From: CAZPBN01 sp964584935
GTDB taxonomy: Bacteria; Acidobacteriota; Aminicenantia; Aminicenantales; Aminicenantaceae
DNA length: 60,546 nt
Direction of reading: 5' to 3'
NCBI GenBank assembly: GCA_964584935.1
Contig: CAZPBN010000016.1
Span: 1-60,546, forward strand
Numbering within the stretch: the stretch's first letter is position 1; each line of letters begins with the position of its first letter. Shown piece by piece: positions 24,057 to 33,548 of the stretch. Made by a program: the position numbers and the translations under genes. The notes below the pieces were generated by a model. That model did no database searches. It was given only the letters and a program-made list of their open reading frames with translations, and had not been told where the DNA came from.

Positions 24057-24917
24057 TTGGATAACAAAGAATTAATCAATATGTTAAACAGAGATTTGCG
24101 GGATGAACATGCGGCTGTGGTGCGCTATCTTATCCACAGTTATCTGGAGGGGGAAGACAAGCCTTTAGGCGCCAGTTTGCTTTCCAGAGCCAGAGAAGAG
24201 ATGTGGCATATGCATTGGCTGGGAAAGATCATTGCACAAAAAGGAGGAGAGCCAGATATGACGGCAGCGGAATACCCCCATGATCCAACCAACCGGGCGA
24301 CCATATTTCAATCTTACGTGGCTTATGAGAAAAACTTGATTCCTCATTACAATAAGGAAGCCGATGAAGTTGATGATCCTCATATTGAAAGAGTTCTCCG
24401 GAGGGAAGCATGGGAATCTGAGATGCACGCCACTAAATTTCAGAGAATACTAGACAAACTGTCTCCTCAAGAAGCAGAGGGACTACCTGGAGGAAAAAAT
24501 GAACTTTCTGAGGAATTTGTGGATAAACTTCAAAAATCTGTCGCTGAAAAGTACACCCAGATGCTTCAGCATATTAGAGACTCGTGGTTTTTTCAGAAAG
24601 AGGGATTGGAATCATGGCAGATCATGGATTTTTCCATGACCCAAATGAAACAGCTCGCCCATCTAGCTGAAGATATCGCTGAAAACGGAATGACTCCCCG
24701 ATTTGAGTTGGGAGAAATAGAAAGAAGCACTTCCATAGGCCAGGCTCTGGAAAAAACCGTTCAGAAATTAAGAGATTCCCAAAATCGACATATGCAATTC
24801 ACCGAAGATTCGGAAGCTCAAAAACACAGGGGATTTATGATCAATCTGGATCTGACTTTAAAGCAGGAAAAATACGAACAGGAAGAAATCGAAGACGGGA
24901 TTAAAAAAAAGAAGTGA
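24057..24917 (+). CDS. Ferritin-like di-iron protein, double-domain
   Basis: 286 aa, TTG start after CGGAGGCAA. The first part (about 1-140) has LNRDLRDEHAAVVRYL, REEMWHMHWLG and LRREAWESEMHATKF, giving the E, E-x-x-H, E, E-x-x-H ligand pattern of ferritin-like superfamily proteins. The second half (about 160-270) repeats a helix pattern with fewer ligands (MKQLAHLAEDIAENG). It is likely an iron or peroxide-handling protein; it lies near the rubredoxin and ferritin-like genes at 25-27 kb, on the other strand. Exact family not named with certainty. Confidence 0.75.
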   Translation: MDNKELINMLNRDLRDEHAAVVRYLIHSYLEGEDKPLGASLLSRAREEMWHMHWLGKIIAQKGGEPDMTAAEYPHDPTNRATIFQSYVAYEKNLIPHYNKEADEVDDPHIERVLRREAWESEMHATKFQRILDKLSPQEAEGLPGGKNELSEEFVDKLQKSVAEKYTQMLQHIRDSWFFQKEGLESWQIMDFSMTQMKQLAHLAEDIAENGMTPRFELGEIERSTSIGQALEKTVQKLRDSQNRHMQFTEDSEAQKHRGFMINLDLTLKQEKYEQEEIEDGIKKKK

Positions 24918-25015
24918 TATAGGGATGAGAAGCCATTTTTGGTGAAATTAATGAGAAAAAAATTATTGTAATTCCCCTGCGTTTAAAAAATCCTCTCTGG
25001 GAATTGGTTCAATTT

Positions 25016-26218
25016 CTATATAATCGAAAAGTCAAAATCATCTTCTAAGATTGAATCTTTCCATTTTGAAATATCAACTTTCTGGGTAATCAGACGGTTG
25101 ATCTGATTGGCGCCCTCTTTGAGCCCCAACCATATGGCTCCCACAATTATTCCATCTCGAACCACAATCTTCTTGTAAACTCCCTTTTCCTTGTTTTCTG
25201 TCCGGAATTCCTCATATGTTTTTTCTTCTGGATTCACAAGACCGATTGAGGTGAGAGATATGCCCATTACTTTCAGGGTATTGGACATAATAGTCCCTTC
25301 GTACTTTTTTTCTTGTCCAAGAATGTTATAAGCCGCAGTTTGAGCTTGTGCAAATGATGCAGGAATAATACCATACATCTTATCCTTATGTTGAATGACA
25401 TCCCCGGCTCCAAATATTTCTGGATTGCTGGTTCGGAGATTATCATTGACAACCAAACCGCGGTCTATTTCCAATCCTGCCTCTTTAGCTATGTCAAGAT
25501 TAGGCCGAACTCCTGCTGCAATAATGCTCATATCTGTCTTGAATTCTTTTCCATTCTTAAACTTTAAGCCATTTACTTGTTTTTGTCCCAGTATCTCTTC
25601 TGTTGCCATCCCTAAATGGACTTTGATCCCCATATTTTCAATTTGAGATTTAAGCAGGGAAGCCCCCTGGCTGTCCAGCTGTCGAGGAAGCAGCCGCTCA
25701 AAAAACTCAATGACCTCAATATCAGCTCCTTTTGATTTAAGTGCCCGAGCTATTTCCAGACCTAATACTCCTCCTCCAATGACAGAAGCCTTTTGATGAG
25801 TTTTAATATACTCCTGAATTTGAAAAGCATCCTCAATCGTTCTCAGTGTGAAGACTCCCTGTTTTTCTGCACCGTTAATCGGCGGTATGAATGAATGAGA
25901 GCCGCATGCCAGGAGAAGCTTATCATACTTTTCTCTTTGACCTGTGGACAGCTCTATTTCATTTGAATCAGGTAGAATATGTTTCACCGGGCTGCCGAGA
26001 TGAACATTAATATTCTGTTTATCATACCAGTCTTCAGAGAAAGCGAAAATCCGTTCATAAGGAATTTTCTCAGCAAGGAATTCAATCAAATTCGGACGGG
26101 GATAGTAATGATATTGTTCATCTGCAAAGATATCAATATTGACATTTTTATCGAGTTCACGAAGAGTTTTGGACGACATTACTCCTGCTATTCCATTTCC
26201 TATGACGACAATTCTCAT
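25016..26218 (-). CDS. FAD-dependent NAD(P)H:rubredoxin oxidoreductase-like protein
   Basis: 400 aa. VIGNGIAGVMSSKTL is the N-terminal FAD dinucleotide fold, SVIGGGVLGLEIARALK the NADH fold, and FGAGDVIQHKD the second FAD contact (T/A-x-G-D). This arrangement matches rubredoxin reductases and NirB-like N-terminal domains. The C-terminal domain (about 310-400) matches the small dimerisation domain of the family. Rubredoxin is encoded 24 bases upstream, and a ferritin-like gene before that, so it probably feeds electrons from NADH to rubredoxin for oxygen or peroxide reduction. Confidence 0.87.
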   Translation of the reverse strand: MRIVVIGNGIAGVMSSKTLRELDKNVNIDIFADEQYHYYPRPNLIEFLAEKIPYERIFAFSEDWYDKQNINVHLGSPVKHILPDSNEIELSTGQREKYDKLLLACGSHSFIPPINGAEKQGVFTLRTIEDAFQIQEYIKTHQKASVIGGGVLGLEIARALKSKGADIEVIEFFERLLPRQLDSQGASLLKSQIENMGIKVHLGMATEEILGQKQVNGLKFKNGKEFKTDMSIIAAGVRPNLDIAKEAGLEIDRGLVVNDNLRTSNPEIFGAGDVIQHKDKMYGIIPASFAQAQTAAYNILGQEKKYEGTIMSNTLKVMGISLTSIGLVNPEEKTYEEFRTENKEKGVYKKIVVRDGIIVGAIWLGLKEGANQINRLITQKVDISKWKDSILEDDFDFSII

Positions 26219-26242
26219 TTCTTAAATCCGTCCTTTCACTCC

Positions 26243-26404
26243 CTATGATGCTTTCTGAAAAAACTCTTTTCCGACACCGCACTGAGGACAAACCCAATCC
26301 TCAGGCAAATCTTCAAATGCTGTTCCCGGATTAATTCCGTTCTCAGGATCTCCTTTTTCAGGGTCATAAATATACCCACATGCTGTGCATTCCCATTTTT
26401 CCAT
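26243..26404 (-). CDS. Rubredoxin
   Basis: 53 aa, exactly the size of classical rubredoxins. MEKWECTACGYIYDPEKGD supplies the first CxxCG iron site and DWVCPQCGVGKEFF the second; the conserved PGTAFEDLPEDW lies between. AAGGAGGGAG precedes the ATG by the ideal distance. It is an electron carrier between the reductase just downstream and a di-iron or oxygen-scavenging acceptor, probably the ferritin-like protein just upstream. Confidence 0.96.
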   Translation of the reverse strand: MEKWECTACGYIYDPEKGDPENGINPGTAFEDLPEDWVCPQCGVGKEFFQKAS

Positions 26405-26449
26405 TATCTCCCTCCTTAATATGAAAAAAATATTTTTCGGAAAAATCTA

Positions 26450-26902
26450 TTAATTCTCTTCAAGAACATGCTTTTCATATTCATTTTCTAATTTTAGTTT
26501 GTGATTTTTCTCCTGCTCAACCAAATAATCAAAAAGCTTTTTAAGTTCTTCTGTCTCAGCCTTTTTGGAAAGTTCTAAGTAAAGTTCTATAGAACTCTTT
26601 TCCTTTTTCGCTGCAATAATGAGTGCATCCTGAAAATCCATATCTTCTTCGATCACTCCTTCTTCTAAATAATCACTGACTTTCAAGTCAATAACTTGAG
26701 AAGGCTCGTATGATTGAATTTTATCTTCGTCTAAACCTTGAAGAAGTTTTTTGTGGTTTTTTTCTTCTTCCTGCAGTTCCTGAAGAAGCTTTTTCAAACC
26801 TGGAGTTTTACCCAATTGGATCATTTTTCCATAGTTATCCATGGCTTCTTCTTCTCTTTGAATAGCAAAATCAACGGCATCTTTTAAAGTTAACAGTTTC
26901 AT
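26450..26902 (-). CDS. Rubrerythrin-like ferritin-fold protein (no rubredoxin domain)
   Basis: 150 aa, four-helix. Two repeated helical halves with E-x-x-x-x-x-Y and E-x-x-H patterns: AIQREEEAMDNYGKMIQL, LQEEEKNHKKLLQ, then AAKKEKSSIELYLELS and YLVEQEKNHKLKLENEYE. These supply a complete di-iron site as in rubrerythrins, but the C-terminal rubredoxin domain is missing; rubredoxin is a separate neighbour. Likely function: peroxide reduction or iron storage. The start is clear (GGAGT upstream). First gene of a three-gene minus-strand operon. Confidence 0.85.
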   Translation of the reverse strand: MKLLTLKDAVDFAIQREEEAMDNYGKMIQLGKTPGLKKLLQELQEEEKNHKKLLQGLDEDKIQSYEPSQVIDLKVSDYLEEGVIEEDMDFQDALIIAAKKEKSSIELYLELSKKAETEELKKLFDYLVEQEKNHKLKLENEYEKHVLEEN

Positions 26903-27001
26903 TATTAGACTCCTTACATGTTTTCTAAATTGGTTACTTGATTTTTTGTGTGAATTTATGAATGTATGTAATATTGGTATATTTTTTCATTTAACTGAAT
27001 A

Positions 27002-27076
27002 TCATAGATTTGTCTTCTCTTTTTCTACAACAGTTATATCATTCAATCTTTCTGTTTCACTGAAGATATTTATCAT
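27002..27076 (-). CDS. Possible 24-aa peptide upstream of the ferritin-like operon
   Basis: ATG at 27076 after AAAGGAAAACG encodes INIFSETERLNDITVVEKEK and TNL before TGA. Good ribosome site, but its ATG overlaps the -10 box of the candidate promoter, so it would need a different promoter. Low confidence. Confidence 0.25.
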   Translation of the reverse strand: MINIFSETERLNDITVVEKEKTNL

Positions 27077-27101
27077 ATCGTTTTCCTTTATTGAAAGTCA
27101 A
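27072..27101 (-). promoter_or_regulatory. Candidate promoter for the ferritin-rubredoxin operon
   Basis: Minus strand TTGACT (27096-27101), 18-base spacer, TATGAT (27072-27077), about 170 bases before the first gene. Close to consensus. Confidence 0.4.
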
Positions 27102-27161
27102 TAAATAAAATTGGTGGAGTTTTTCATAAATGTTTTGGAATCTGAAAAGATAATTTGAAAA

Positions 27162-27188
27162 TTGACAAATATAAAGAAAAGCTATAAT
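27162..27188 (+). promoter_or_regulatory. Candidate promoter for the membrane-protein gene
   Basis: TTGACA (27162-27167) and TATAAT (27183-27188) with a short 15-base spacer, about 85 bases before the start codon. Together with the divergent minus-strand promoter it fills the 26903-27272 gap, where no gene is seen apart from the doubtful 24-aa frame. Confidence 0.4.
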
Positions 27189-27272
27189 TAATAAATAATA
27201 ACGATACTTAAAACGGATTCACTCATGATTGATTATAAGAAAACAATAAAATAATCGAAGGGAGATTTCTTA

Positions 27273-28022
27273 ATGAAAAAAACATTTAACTGGACACTCA
27301 ATGTCAGTCTATTGTTTGTTGCTGCTTCTGCCCTGACCTATTTCGTGCATTATTTGATATTTCATGACCCGCATCATATTTTTATCTATATGATTGGAGA
27401 TTTTGGTTTTTTATTCATAGACGTTCTTCTTGTTGTATTACTTATAGAACGAATTCTCGCACACAGAGAAAAACAGGCTATAATGAAAAAATTAAATATG
27501 GTTATTGGAGCATTCTTCAGCGAGGTCGGTTTGGAGTTATTAAAAAAGTTTGCCGGCTTTATCGAGAATGCTGAACAACTTGAGAGTAAACTCAAAATCA
27601 CCTCTGATTGGGGAAAGAAAGAATTCAAAGAAGCTATCACAGAAACAAAAAAATTCCCCTATGAAATCAAAATTGATTTGAATAAGTTACAAGACCTTAG
27701 AGATTTTCTCCTAGAAAAGCGTTCATTCATGTTGAGACTCTTAGAAAATCCAAATCTACTGGAACATGACAGATTCACAAATCTTTTATGGGCTGTATTT
27801 CATCTCACTGAAGAACTCGCTTTCAGAGGTAAAAAGTTGGAACAGCTCCCTAAGAATGATTACAACCATTTGGCTATCGATTTGAAGAGAGCTTACTCAC
27901 AGCTGACAATTGTCTGGATTGCATACATGGAGCATATGAAAAAAAATTATCCCTTTTTGTTTTCATTGTCTGCAAGAGTGAATCCTATGGACAAGAGTGC
28001 CAGCCCCATCGTATCAGGATGA
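27273..28022 (+). CDS. Uncharacterised two-helix membrane protein
   Basis: 249 aa, AAGGGAG before the ATG. Two transmembrane helices at about 10-30 and 40-65, a charged linker (ERILAHREKQAIMKK), then about 170 residues of cytoplasmic helical protein ending in KNYPFLFSLSARVN and a polar tail. Two-helix membrane proteins with helical cytoplasmic domains of this size occur widely with no known role. The C-terminal end is antisense to the remnant of a deleted gene, so the last few codons could have been changed by that deletion. Confidence 0.7.
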   Translation: MKKTFNWTLNVSLLFVAASALTYFVHYLIFHDPHHIFIYMIGDFGFLFIDVLLVVLLIERILAHREKQAIMKKLNMVIGAFFSEVGLELLKKFAGFIENAEQLESKLKITSDWGKKEFKEAITETKKFPYEIKIDLNKLQDLRDFLLEKRSFMLRLLENPNLLEHDRFTNLLWAVFHLTEELAFRGKKLEQLPKNDYNHLAIDLKRAYSQLTIVWIAYMEHMKKNYPFLFSLSARVNPMDKSASPIVSG

Positions 28023-28583
28023 TTTAGGAAAATGAGGTAAATAGGTAAAGGGCTCTCTTTTCTTCCGTTGATGGACTCGTTTATATTGATTTCTGAAGGA
28101 GTTTCATCATAGATACTAAAAAACCCAATGGTTGTTTTTTTTATCTTTCCTGTCAGTCTGGACACCACATGGATTGACTTGAAAGGTAAAAGCCCTTTTT
28201 TTATCATGAAAAGTATCTATATAGATGATGATTTCATCATCTTCATAAACATTGTCTCTTTGAGTGAGGCAGGCTCTTATTGCTTCAGGATTGGAATCGA
28301 ACGCACGGATGGCAATATAGAGATTATTCCTGTTATATCCACAATAAACGATCGTTTTTTCAGTCGGTTCTGCCCCTTCCCTCGGTTTGAATTGAGTGAA
28401 ATTCTCAATCACAGCCCCGTTTTTCCAAATTTTCTCTTCAAGATGCCCATCTATCTTTGGAGAATCTTCAAACCGGGGTACTATAATATGATAATCTTTC
28501 TTTTTTTCTTGAGAGTATAGATGAATTGGAATAATTATCAATAAAAACAATAGGGGGAAAATACGATAGACCTTCATTTTCAT
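28023..28583 (-). pseudogene. CBM9/DUF5916-type secreted protein, internally deleted
   Basis: The first 140 codons are the standard start of this family: signal peptide (YRIFPLLFLLIIIPIHLYS), PRFEDSPKIDGHLEEKIW, FTQFKPREGAEPTEKT, DEIIIYIDTFHDKKRAFTFQ, VNPCGVQTD. Then the frame changes and the next text is RLTGKIKKTTIGFFSIYDET, which belongs several hundred residues later in DUF5916 proteins. The joint is near 28155; everything after about 28030 is also missing. A large internal deletion plus loss of the 3' end explain it. The protein cannot be functional. Confidence 0.75.
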
Positions 28584-28635
28584 AAAGACACCATTTATAC
28601 ATCATCACAATCTCCTTGTAAATGTAAACAGGAAA

Positions 28636-30201
28636 TTATCTAGATAGAACATCAGCGATTTTTATGTTCTTCTCCTCAAGGGTGAACCCCATAACTTTAT
28701 TCAAATTTGCCAGAGAAAGATTATAATCAATGATAGCCTTTAACTCGTTTGTCTGCGCCGTGGCAAGCTCACTCTGATACTCAAGAACCTGGTAATTTGT
28801 GGAAAGCCCCACTTTGAACTTATCTTCTTCAGCTTCTAACTTTTCAACTGCCAGTTCACGAGCCGCCTTGTAGGCATTAAGGCGTCTGAAATTTGTCTCA
28901 ACTGCCCTAACCGAATTTTTTATTTCCAGAAGAATAGACTGTTCTTGGTTTTCGAGATTGAGCTTGGCCTGTTCCAGCTCTATCTTTGAAGATATATAGT
29001 TAGCCCGGGAAAAAACAGAATTCAGAGGGATATCCAGTGAAATCCCGATTGACCAGTTCTGGTACTTGAAACCAAAGGCATCCTCTAAAGCATCTGCTGC
29101 AGTCCCCGGTATGATGGCGACTGGTTCTCCAAAAATCTCTCCAGGAGGATAAACCAACTGTGTTCCTGAAATTCCTGGGCTCCAGTAGGATGCATTCAGA
29201 TTTAAAGAAGGAAGCAGCTGGTTCTTTGCATAATTCAAATTTATTTCCTCATTTTGTATATTGATTTTTGAGACCTTTAAATCTGTTCTGTTTTCCATCG
29301 CGGTTAAAATAGCACTGTCCAGATTTATATTCTTTTTTTCATAAGAGGGCTTTTCCGAGGGTGTGATATGGACATCAGATAATAACTTATCCTCGGCAGC
29401 AATGTTCATGAGAGCTCTTAAGGTGTCTTCTGAATTTTTCACATCCGCTTCTGCCTGAATAATATCCGCTTCCCGGCTGGCAACCGCTGCTTTGGCGTCA
29501 ATGATATCTATGGGAGCTTTGGTCCCGATCTCCACAGCTCTTCTGTTTTTTTCAAGAAGATCCCGGGCAAGCTTCAAGGATTGTTTTCTCACCTTGAGAA
29601 TTTCAATTTTGTACACCAGATCCCAATAAGCTTCTTCTATATTATAAATAGTATCTATGATCGCACTTTTCAAATTGTAAGTTGCCGTATCCAGATTGTT
29701 GCTGGCAACAATGATATCTTTGCGTGTGATCTTAAATCCAAAATCTTTTAACAGAGGTTGAGAAAAATCGAATCTCAGGGTGTCACCAAACCGGGGATTA
29801 ATAGTTTGGAACTTTCTATTGGTCTCATTTTTATAGCCATCTAGTGAAATGGATAAAGTTCCTCCCGTAGGTATGAGCTGAGAAATTTCAGCTGAATAGT
29901 TATTATAGGCTGTCGACACCTGGTCCGAAGCATCCAGCCAGGAATAGGATGCCGAATTAGTTTCTCTCTTACTTATGTTAAAAGAAAGATCAGGAATAAA
30001 CATCTCTCTGGTAGACATGATGTTTAGTTCAGCCAATTCTGGTTCGTATATTTCAATAGCCAGATCAAGGTTATTTTCGAGTGCTTTCAATACACAATCT
30101 TCAAGGCTCAAGGAAAGGGTATTCTGTTTTTCCTCAGCCTGAATTCCTGCAGCCAGGAATAAAAAACCTACAGTCATTATGGTCATTGCTTTCTTGATCA
30201 T
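28636..30201 (-). CDS. TolC-family outer-membrane efflux protein
   Basis: 521 aa with signal peptide (MIKKAMTIMTVGFLFLAAGIQA). Two OEP repeats: LEDCVLKALENNLDLAIEIYE and AEAAVASREADIIQAEADV in the first, ILTAMENRTDLKVSKINIQNEE and YISSKIELEQAKLNLENQEQ in the second, with long helices ending VLEYQSELATAQTNELKAI. It forms the trimeric outer-membrane duct. It lies 79 bases downstream of the MacB-like permease and closes the efflux operon. Confidence 0.92.
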   Translation of the reverse strand: MIKKAMTIMTVGFLFLAAGIQAEEKQNTLSLSLEDCVLKALENNLDLAIEIYEPELAELNIMSTREMFIPDLSFNISKRETNSASYSWLDASDQVSTAYNNYSAEISQLIPTGGTLSISLDGYKNETNRKFQTINPRFGDTLRFDFSQPLLKDFGFKITRKDIIVASNNLDTATYNLKSAIIDTIYNIEEAYWDLVYKIEILKVRKQSLKLARDLLEKNRRAVEIGTKAPIDIIDAKAAVASREADIIQAEADVKNSEDTLRALMNIAAEDKLLSDVHITPSEKPSYEKKNINLDSAILTAMENRTDLKVSKINIQNEEINLNYAKNQLLPSLNLNASYWSPGISGTQLVYPPGEIFGEPVAIIPGTAADALEDAFGFKYQNWSIGISLDIPLNSVFSRANYISSKIELEQAKLNLENQEQSILLEIKNSVRAVETNFRRLNAYKAARELAVEKLEAEEDKFKVGLSTNYQVLEYQSELATAQTNELKAIIDYNLSLANLNKVMGFTLEEKNIKIADVLSR

Positions 30202-30280
30202 TTGTTTTCTCCTTAATTATAAATATCTTCTTGTCTTTGTCTTTTTAATATTTCGCTTCTATTTAATTGACGTTCGATCA

Positions 30281-31498
30281 TTATTCGTATCTCAATGCTT
30301 CTATGGGATCGAGTTTGGAAGCTTTTCTGGCAGGATAAAACCCAAAAAAGATTCCAACCGACCCGGAAAAAATGAAGGCTATCAGTATAGAACTGGGGAC
30401 AATCAGAGTATTCCATCCTCCAAATGATGCCAACAACTTTGAAGCAAGCACCCCCACGCCAATTCCTAAAACACCTCCCATCACACTGAGAACCACAGCC
30501 TCAGTTAGAAATTGAAAAAGAATGTCTCTTTCTCGGGCTCCCACAGACAGTCTTATCCCTATCTCCCTGATTCGCTCGGTGACAGATACAAGCATAATGT
30601 TCATAATCCCAATTCCTCCCACTAAAAGAGAAATGAGTGCGATTCCTCCAAGCAGGTTTGTTAAAATCTGGGTGGATTCTTGGGCATATTCTGCGATTTC
30701 AGACATATTTCTTACATTGAAATCATCTTCAGCTCCGGGAGCAATTTTATGGCGTATGCGCAGTATCTCTTCAATTTGTTCTGTAGCCAATGCTGTTTGT
30801 TCCTGCGATACAGCCGATACATCGATTGATTGAATATGATCTATCCCTAGAATTCTGTTTTGAACTGTGGTGTAAGGTGCTAATATAACATCATCCCTAT
30901 TAAACCAGCCTCCTGATTCTCCTCTTGACTTTAAAACTCCGATCACTCTGAAAGGAATTTTTTGTATCCGGATAATTTGTCCGATGGCATATTCACCTTC
31001 GAATAGATTTTCATAAACCTCGCTTCCTAAAACCGCTACTTTCTGTCCCGATTTCACCATAGTTTCATCAAAAAAAACTCCATCAACGATTTCCCATTTC
31101 CTGATTATATGATAATCAGCACCAACTCCATAAATAGAGGTGTTCCAATTTTTGTTTCTGAATACGGTTTGTGCCCGGGTGGAAACAGAAGGAGAGATAT
31201 ACTTGACGGCACTCGCCTTTTCAAAAATGGCTTTGGCATCTTCTTCAGTAAGGTTAATATAGGAACCTGAACCACTGTGTCTTCCGCGAAAGGACCGGCT
31301 GCCAGGCCGGACATAAAGAAGATTTGTCCCCATGGAGTTGAATCTTTCCTGAACAGCATTCTTAGCTCCCTCTCCTATACTGACCATGGAAATAACCGCG
31401 GCCACGCCAATGATGATTCCTAGGGCAGTTAGAAAGGAACGCATTTTATTCCGGCTTAACGCTTTAAAAGCAACCTTAATGATTCTCAATATTTTCAT
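30281..31498 (-). CDS. MacB-like ABC transporter permease
   Basis: 405 aa. N-terminal helix with FKALSRNKMRSFLTALGIIIGVAAVISMVSIGEGA (MacB_PCD start), a large periplasmic domain (about 55-260) with RPGSRSFRG and MNMS, and three C-terminal helices with the FtsX motif IGIRLSVGARERDILFQFL and PARKASKLDPIEALRYE. The ATPase and adaptor genes come just upstream, in MacAB-TolC order. It is a mechanotransmission-type exporter subunit for antibiotics, peptides or lipophilic compounds. Confidence 0.92.
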   Translation of the reverse strand: MKILRIIKVAFKALSRNKMRSFLTALGIIIGVAAVISMVSIGEGAKNAVQERFNSMGTNLLYVRPGSRSFRGRHSGSGSYINLTEEDAKAIFEKASAVKYISPSVSTRAQTVFRNKNWNTSIYGVGADYHIIRKWEIVDGVFFDETMVKSGQKVAVLGSEVYENLFEGEYAIGQIIRIQKIPFRVIGVLKSRGESGGWFNRDDVILAPYTTVQNRILGIDHIQSIDVSAVSQEQTALATEQIEEILRIRHKIAPGAEDDFNVRNMSEIAEYAQESTQILTNLLGGIALISLLVGGIGIMNIMLVSVTERIREIGIRLSVGARERDILFQFLTEAVVLSVMGGVLGIGVGVLASKLLASFGGWNTLIVPSSILIAFIFSGSVGIFFGFYPARKASKLDPIEALRYE

Positions 31499-31504
31499 TT
31501 TTCT

Positions 31505-32191
31505 CTACTCCTCTTTTTCAATCAAACCATCTCTGAGATGGATTTTTCGCTGGGCAAACACAGCAACTTCGGGATCATGAGTGACAATAAGAATGGTGAT
31601 GTTCTTTTCTTTATTGAGCCTCTGAAAAACTTCCATTATTTCCAAACCTGTTTTGGTATCAAGATTTCCCGTCGGTTCATCTGCCAGAAGTATATGAGGA
31701 GAATTCACCAGGGCTCTAGCTATGGCGACTCGTTGTTGCTCTCCTCCAGAAAGCTGGTTTGTTTTGTGCGATTCCCGTCCTTCCAGGCCCACTTGGGTAA
31801 GAGCTTCAAGGGCTTTTTCTGCTGAATTCTTCCCAGGGATATTGGAATACACCAAAGGAAGTTCAACATTTTCCAGAGCTGTTGTCCGAGAAAGGAGGTT
31901 GAAACTCTGAAAAACGAACCCCATGTTTTTATTCCGGATTTGTGCCAGTTTATTCTTATCCATTGTGGATATTTCCTGGTTTTCCAGCAGATATTTACCT
32001 GTGGTCGGTTTATCCAGACAGCCTATAATATTCATCAAAGTAGATTTTCCGGATCCTGAAGGGCCCATGAGAGCCACTAATTCTCCCTTTCTTATTTCAT
32101 TGGTGACTCCTTTAAGAGCTCTGACTTCTGTTTCCCCGACTTTATAGGTTCTTGTTATATGTTCAAGCTGAATAAGCACATTGTTATCCAT
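31505..32191 (-). CDS. MacB/LolD-type ABC ATPase
   Basis: 228 aa from the ATG at 32191, with AAAGGA upstream (an earlier start at 32275 would extend into the adaptor gene). HITRTYKVGETEVRALKGV, Walker A MGPSGSGKSTLM, Q loop FQSFNLL, signature LSGGEQQRVAIARAL, Walker B LLADEPTGNLD and switch VTHDPEV are all intact. It powers the permease encoded six bases downstream. In classical MacB the ATPase is fused to the permease; here they are separate. Confidence 0.94.
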   Translation of the reverse strand: MDNNVLIQLEHITRTYKVGETEVRALKGVTNEIRKGELVALMGPSGSGKSTLMNIIGCLDKPTTGKYLLENQEISTMDKNKLAQIRNKNMGFVFQSFNLLSRTTALENVELPLVYSNIPGKNSAEKALEALTQVGLEGRESHKTNQLSGGEQQRVAIARALVNSPHILLADEPTGNLDTKTGLEIMEVFQRLNKEKNITILIVTHDPEVAVFAQRKIHLRDGLIEKEE

Positions 32192-32228
32192 TTTTTTTCC
32201 TTTAATAATAAATACATTTAAGATATCA

Positions 32229-33548
32229 TCAACGACGGAGCATACCCATGGGGCTTTTTCCTCTGGAGGATCCACTATTCTCTCCTTTTGAATTCTCTCC
32301 TGTTATCACAAGCTGTCCTTCTTTCAGATCCCCTCTTACAATTTCCGTATAAGTATTGTCCGTAACCCCTGTTTTAATGAACACAGGGCGAAGTTGACCT
32401 TTTTCATTTTCAATCCATACCTGTCCGAAATCTTTCCTTCTTGCCATCTGCATGAAGCCGCTACTACCCTGTTGCCGTCTTTGAGAGCTTTCTTTGGGAC
32501 CTGCTTTTTCTCTCTGAGAAGTGACTCCCCTCTCAGCCATTCTTTCCTCCCTTAATTTCACAAAGATCTCTTTCATTTCTTCAGGAGGCAAAGAAGGAGT
32601 GAATCTTAAGGCTTCATTGGGAACACGAAGCACATCTTTGGCTGTATCCGTTATAATGGATACAGTTGCAGTCATTCCGGGCATTAATTTTCTTTCCCGA
32701 TTATTGACTTCCACTATGGTTGTGTACGTCACGACATTCTGGACAACTTCAGGTGAATATCTCACTTGAGTCACAACTCCATTAAAATTTTCATTCGTGA
32801 AGGCATCGACGGTGAATTTGACTTTTTGACCATCTTTAACTTTTCCAATATCCGCTTCATCAATATAACACTCCATCTGCATTTTGGTGAGGTCGTTAGC
32901 AATTTGAAAAAGTACAGGAGCCTGGAAACTGGCTGCCACTGTTTGGCCCACATTGATAGCCCTGTCTATAACAACCCCATCAATAGGGGATTTGATAATT
33001 GTATAGTTAAGGTCTACCATACTTGACTCTAATTGGGATTTTGCCCGTTGAAGCTGGGCTTCTGCAGATTGAAGGTCCGCTTTGGCACTGAAATAATTGG
33101 TTTCCGCAGATTCTTTTTCTTCATAAGAAATCTGCTCTTTCTCGAACAGTTCTAACGCCCGGTTATATTGCTTCTTTGAATTTTCCAGCATCACTTTTGC
33201 TTTTTCCAAAGATGCTTTAGCACTTTCAAGGTTGGCTTCGTCCTGGTGGACCCGGGTTCGGAATAAGGATGGATCAAGCGTTGCTATGATTTGTCCTTCT
33301 TTCACCTCTGAATTAAAATCAACATAGATGTCTGATATCCGTCCAGAAACCTGGCTGCCGACATCGACAATGGTCACCGGATTGAGTGTTCCGGAAGTAA
33401 CGACCAGAGCTTCTATGTTTCCTTTATCCAAGACTGCTTTTTCATATTTTTCGCTTTTATTATTGTCGTTTTTAAATACTGTAAAACTCAAAAGTATTCC
33501 AGCTGCTACAATAATAATAGCAATTCCAATAATCCATTTTTTATTCAT
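32229..33548 (-). CDS. MacA-like periplasmic adaptor (HlyD family)
   Basis: 439 aa. N-terminal anchor (KKWIIGIAIIIVAAGILLSFTVF), barrel-sandwich domain with VDVGSQVSGRISDIYVDFN and EVKEGQIIATLDPSLF, an alpha-helical hairpin (about 95-190) of regular heptads, IIKSPIDGVVIDRAINVG, a beta-barrel, and a C-terminal FIKTGVTDN-type domain. It bridges the inner-membrane permease and TolC. A basic/glutamine-rich insert (EKAGPKESSQRRQQGSSG) near residue 360 is unusual. Confidence 0.92.
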   Translation of the reverse strand: MNKKWIIGIAIIIVAAGILLSFTVFKNDNNKSEKYEKAVLDKGNIEALVVTSGTLNPVTIVDVGSQVSGRISDIYVDFNSEVKEGQIIATLDPSLFRTRVHQDEANLESAKASLEKAKVMLENSKKQYNRALELFEKEQISYEEKESAETNYFSAKADLQSAEAQLQRAKSQLESSMVDLNYTIIKSPIDGVVIDRAINVGQTVAASFQAPVLFQIANDLTKMQMECYIDEADIGKVKDGQKVKFTVDAFTNENFNGVVTQVRYSPEVVQNVVTYTTIVEVNNRERKLMPGMTATVSIITDTAKDVLRVPNEALRFTPSLPPEEMKEIFVKLREERMAERGVTSQREKAGPKESSQRRQQGSSGFMQMARRKDFGQVWIENEKGQLRPVFIKTGVTDNTYTEIVRGDLKEGQLVITGENSKGENSGSSRGKSPMGMLRR

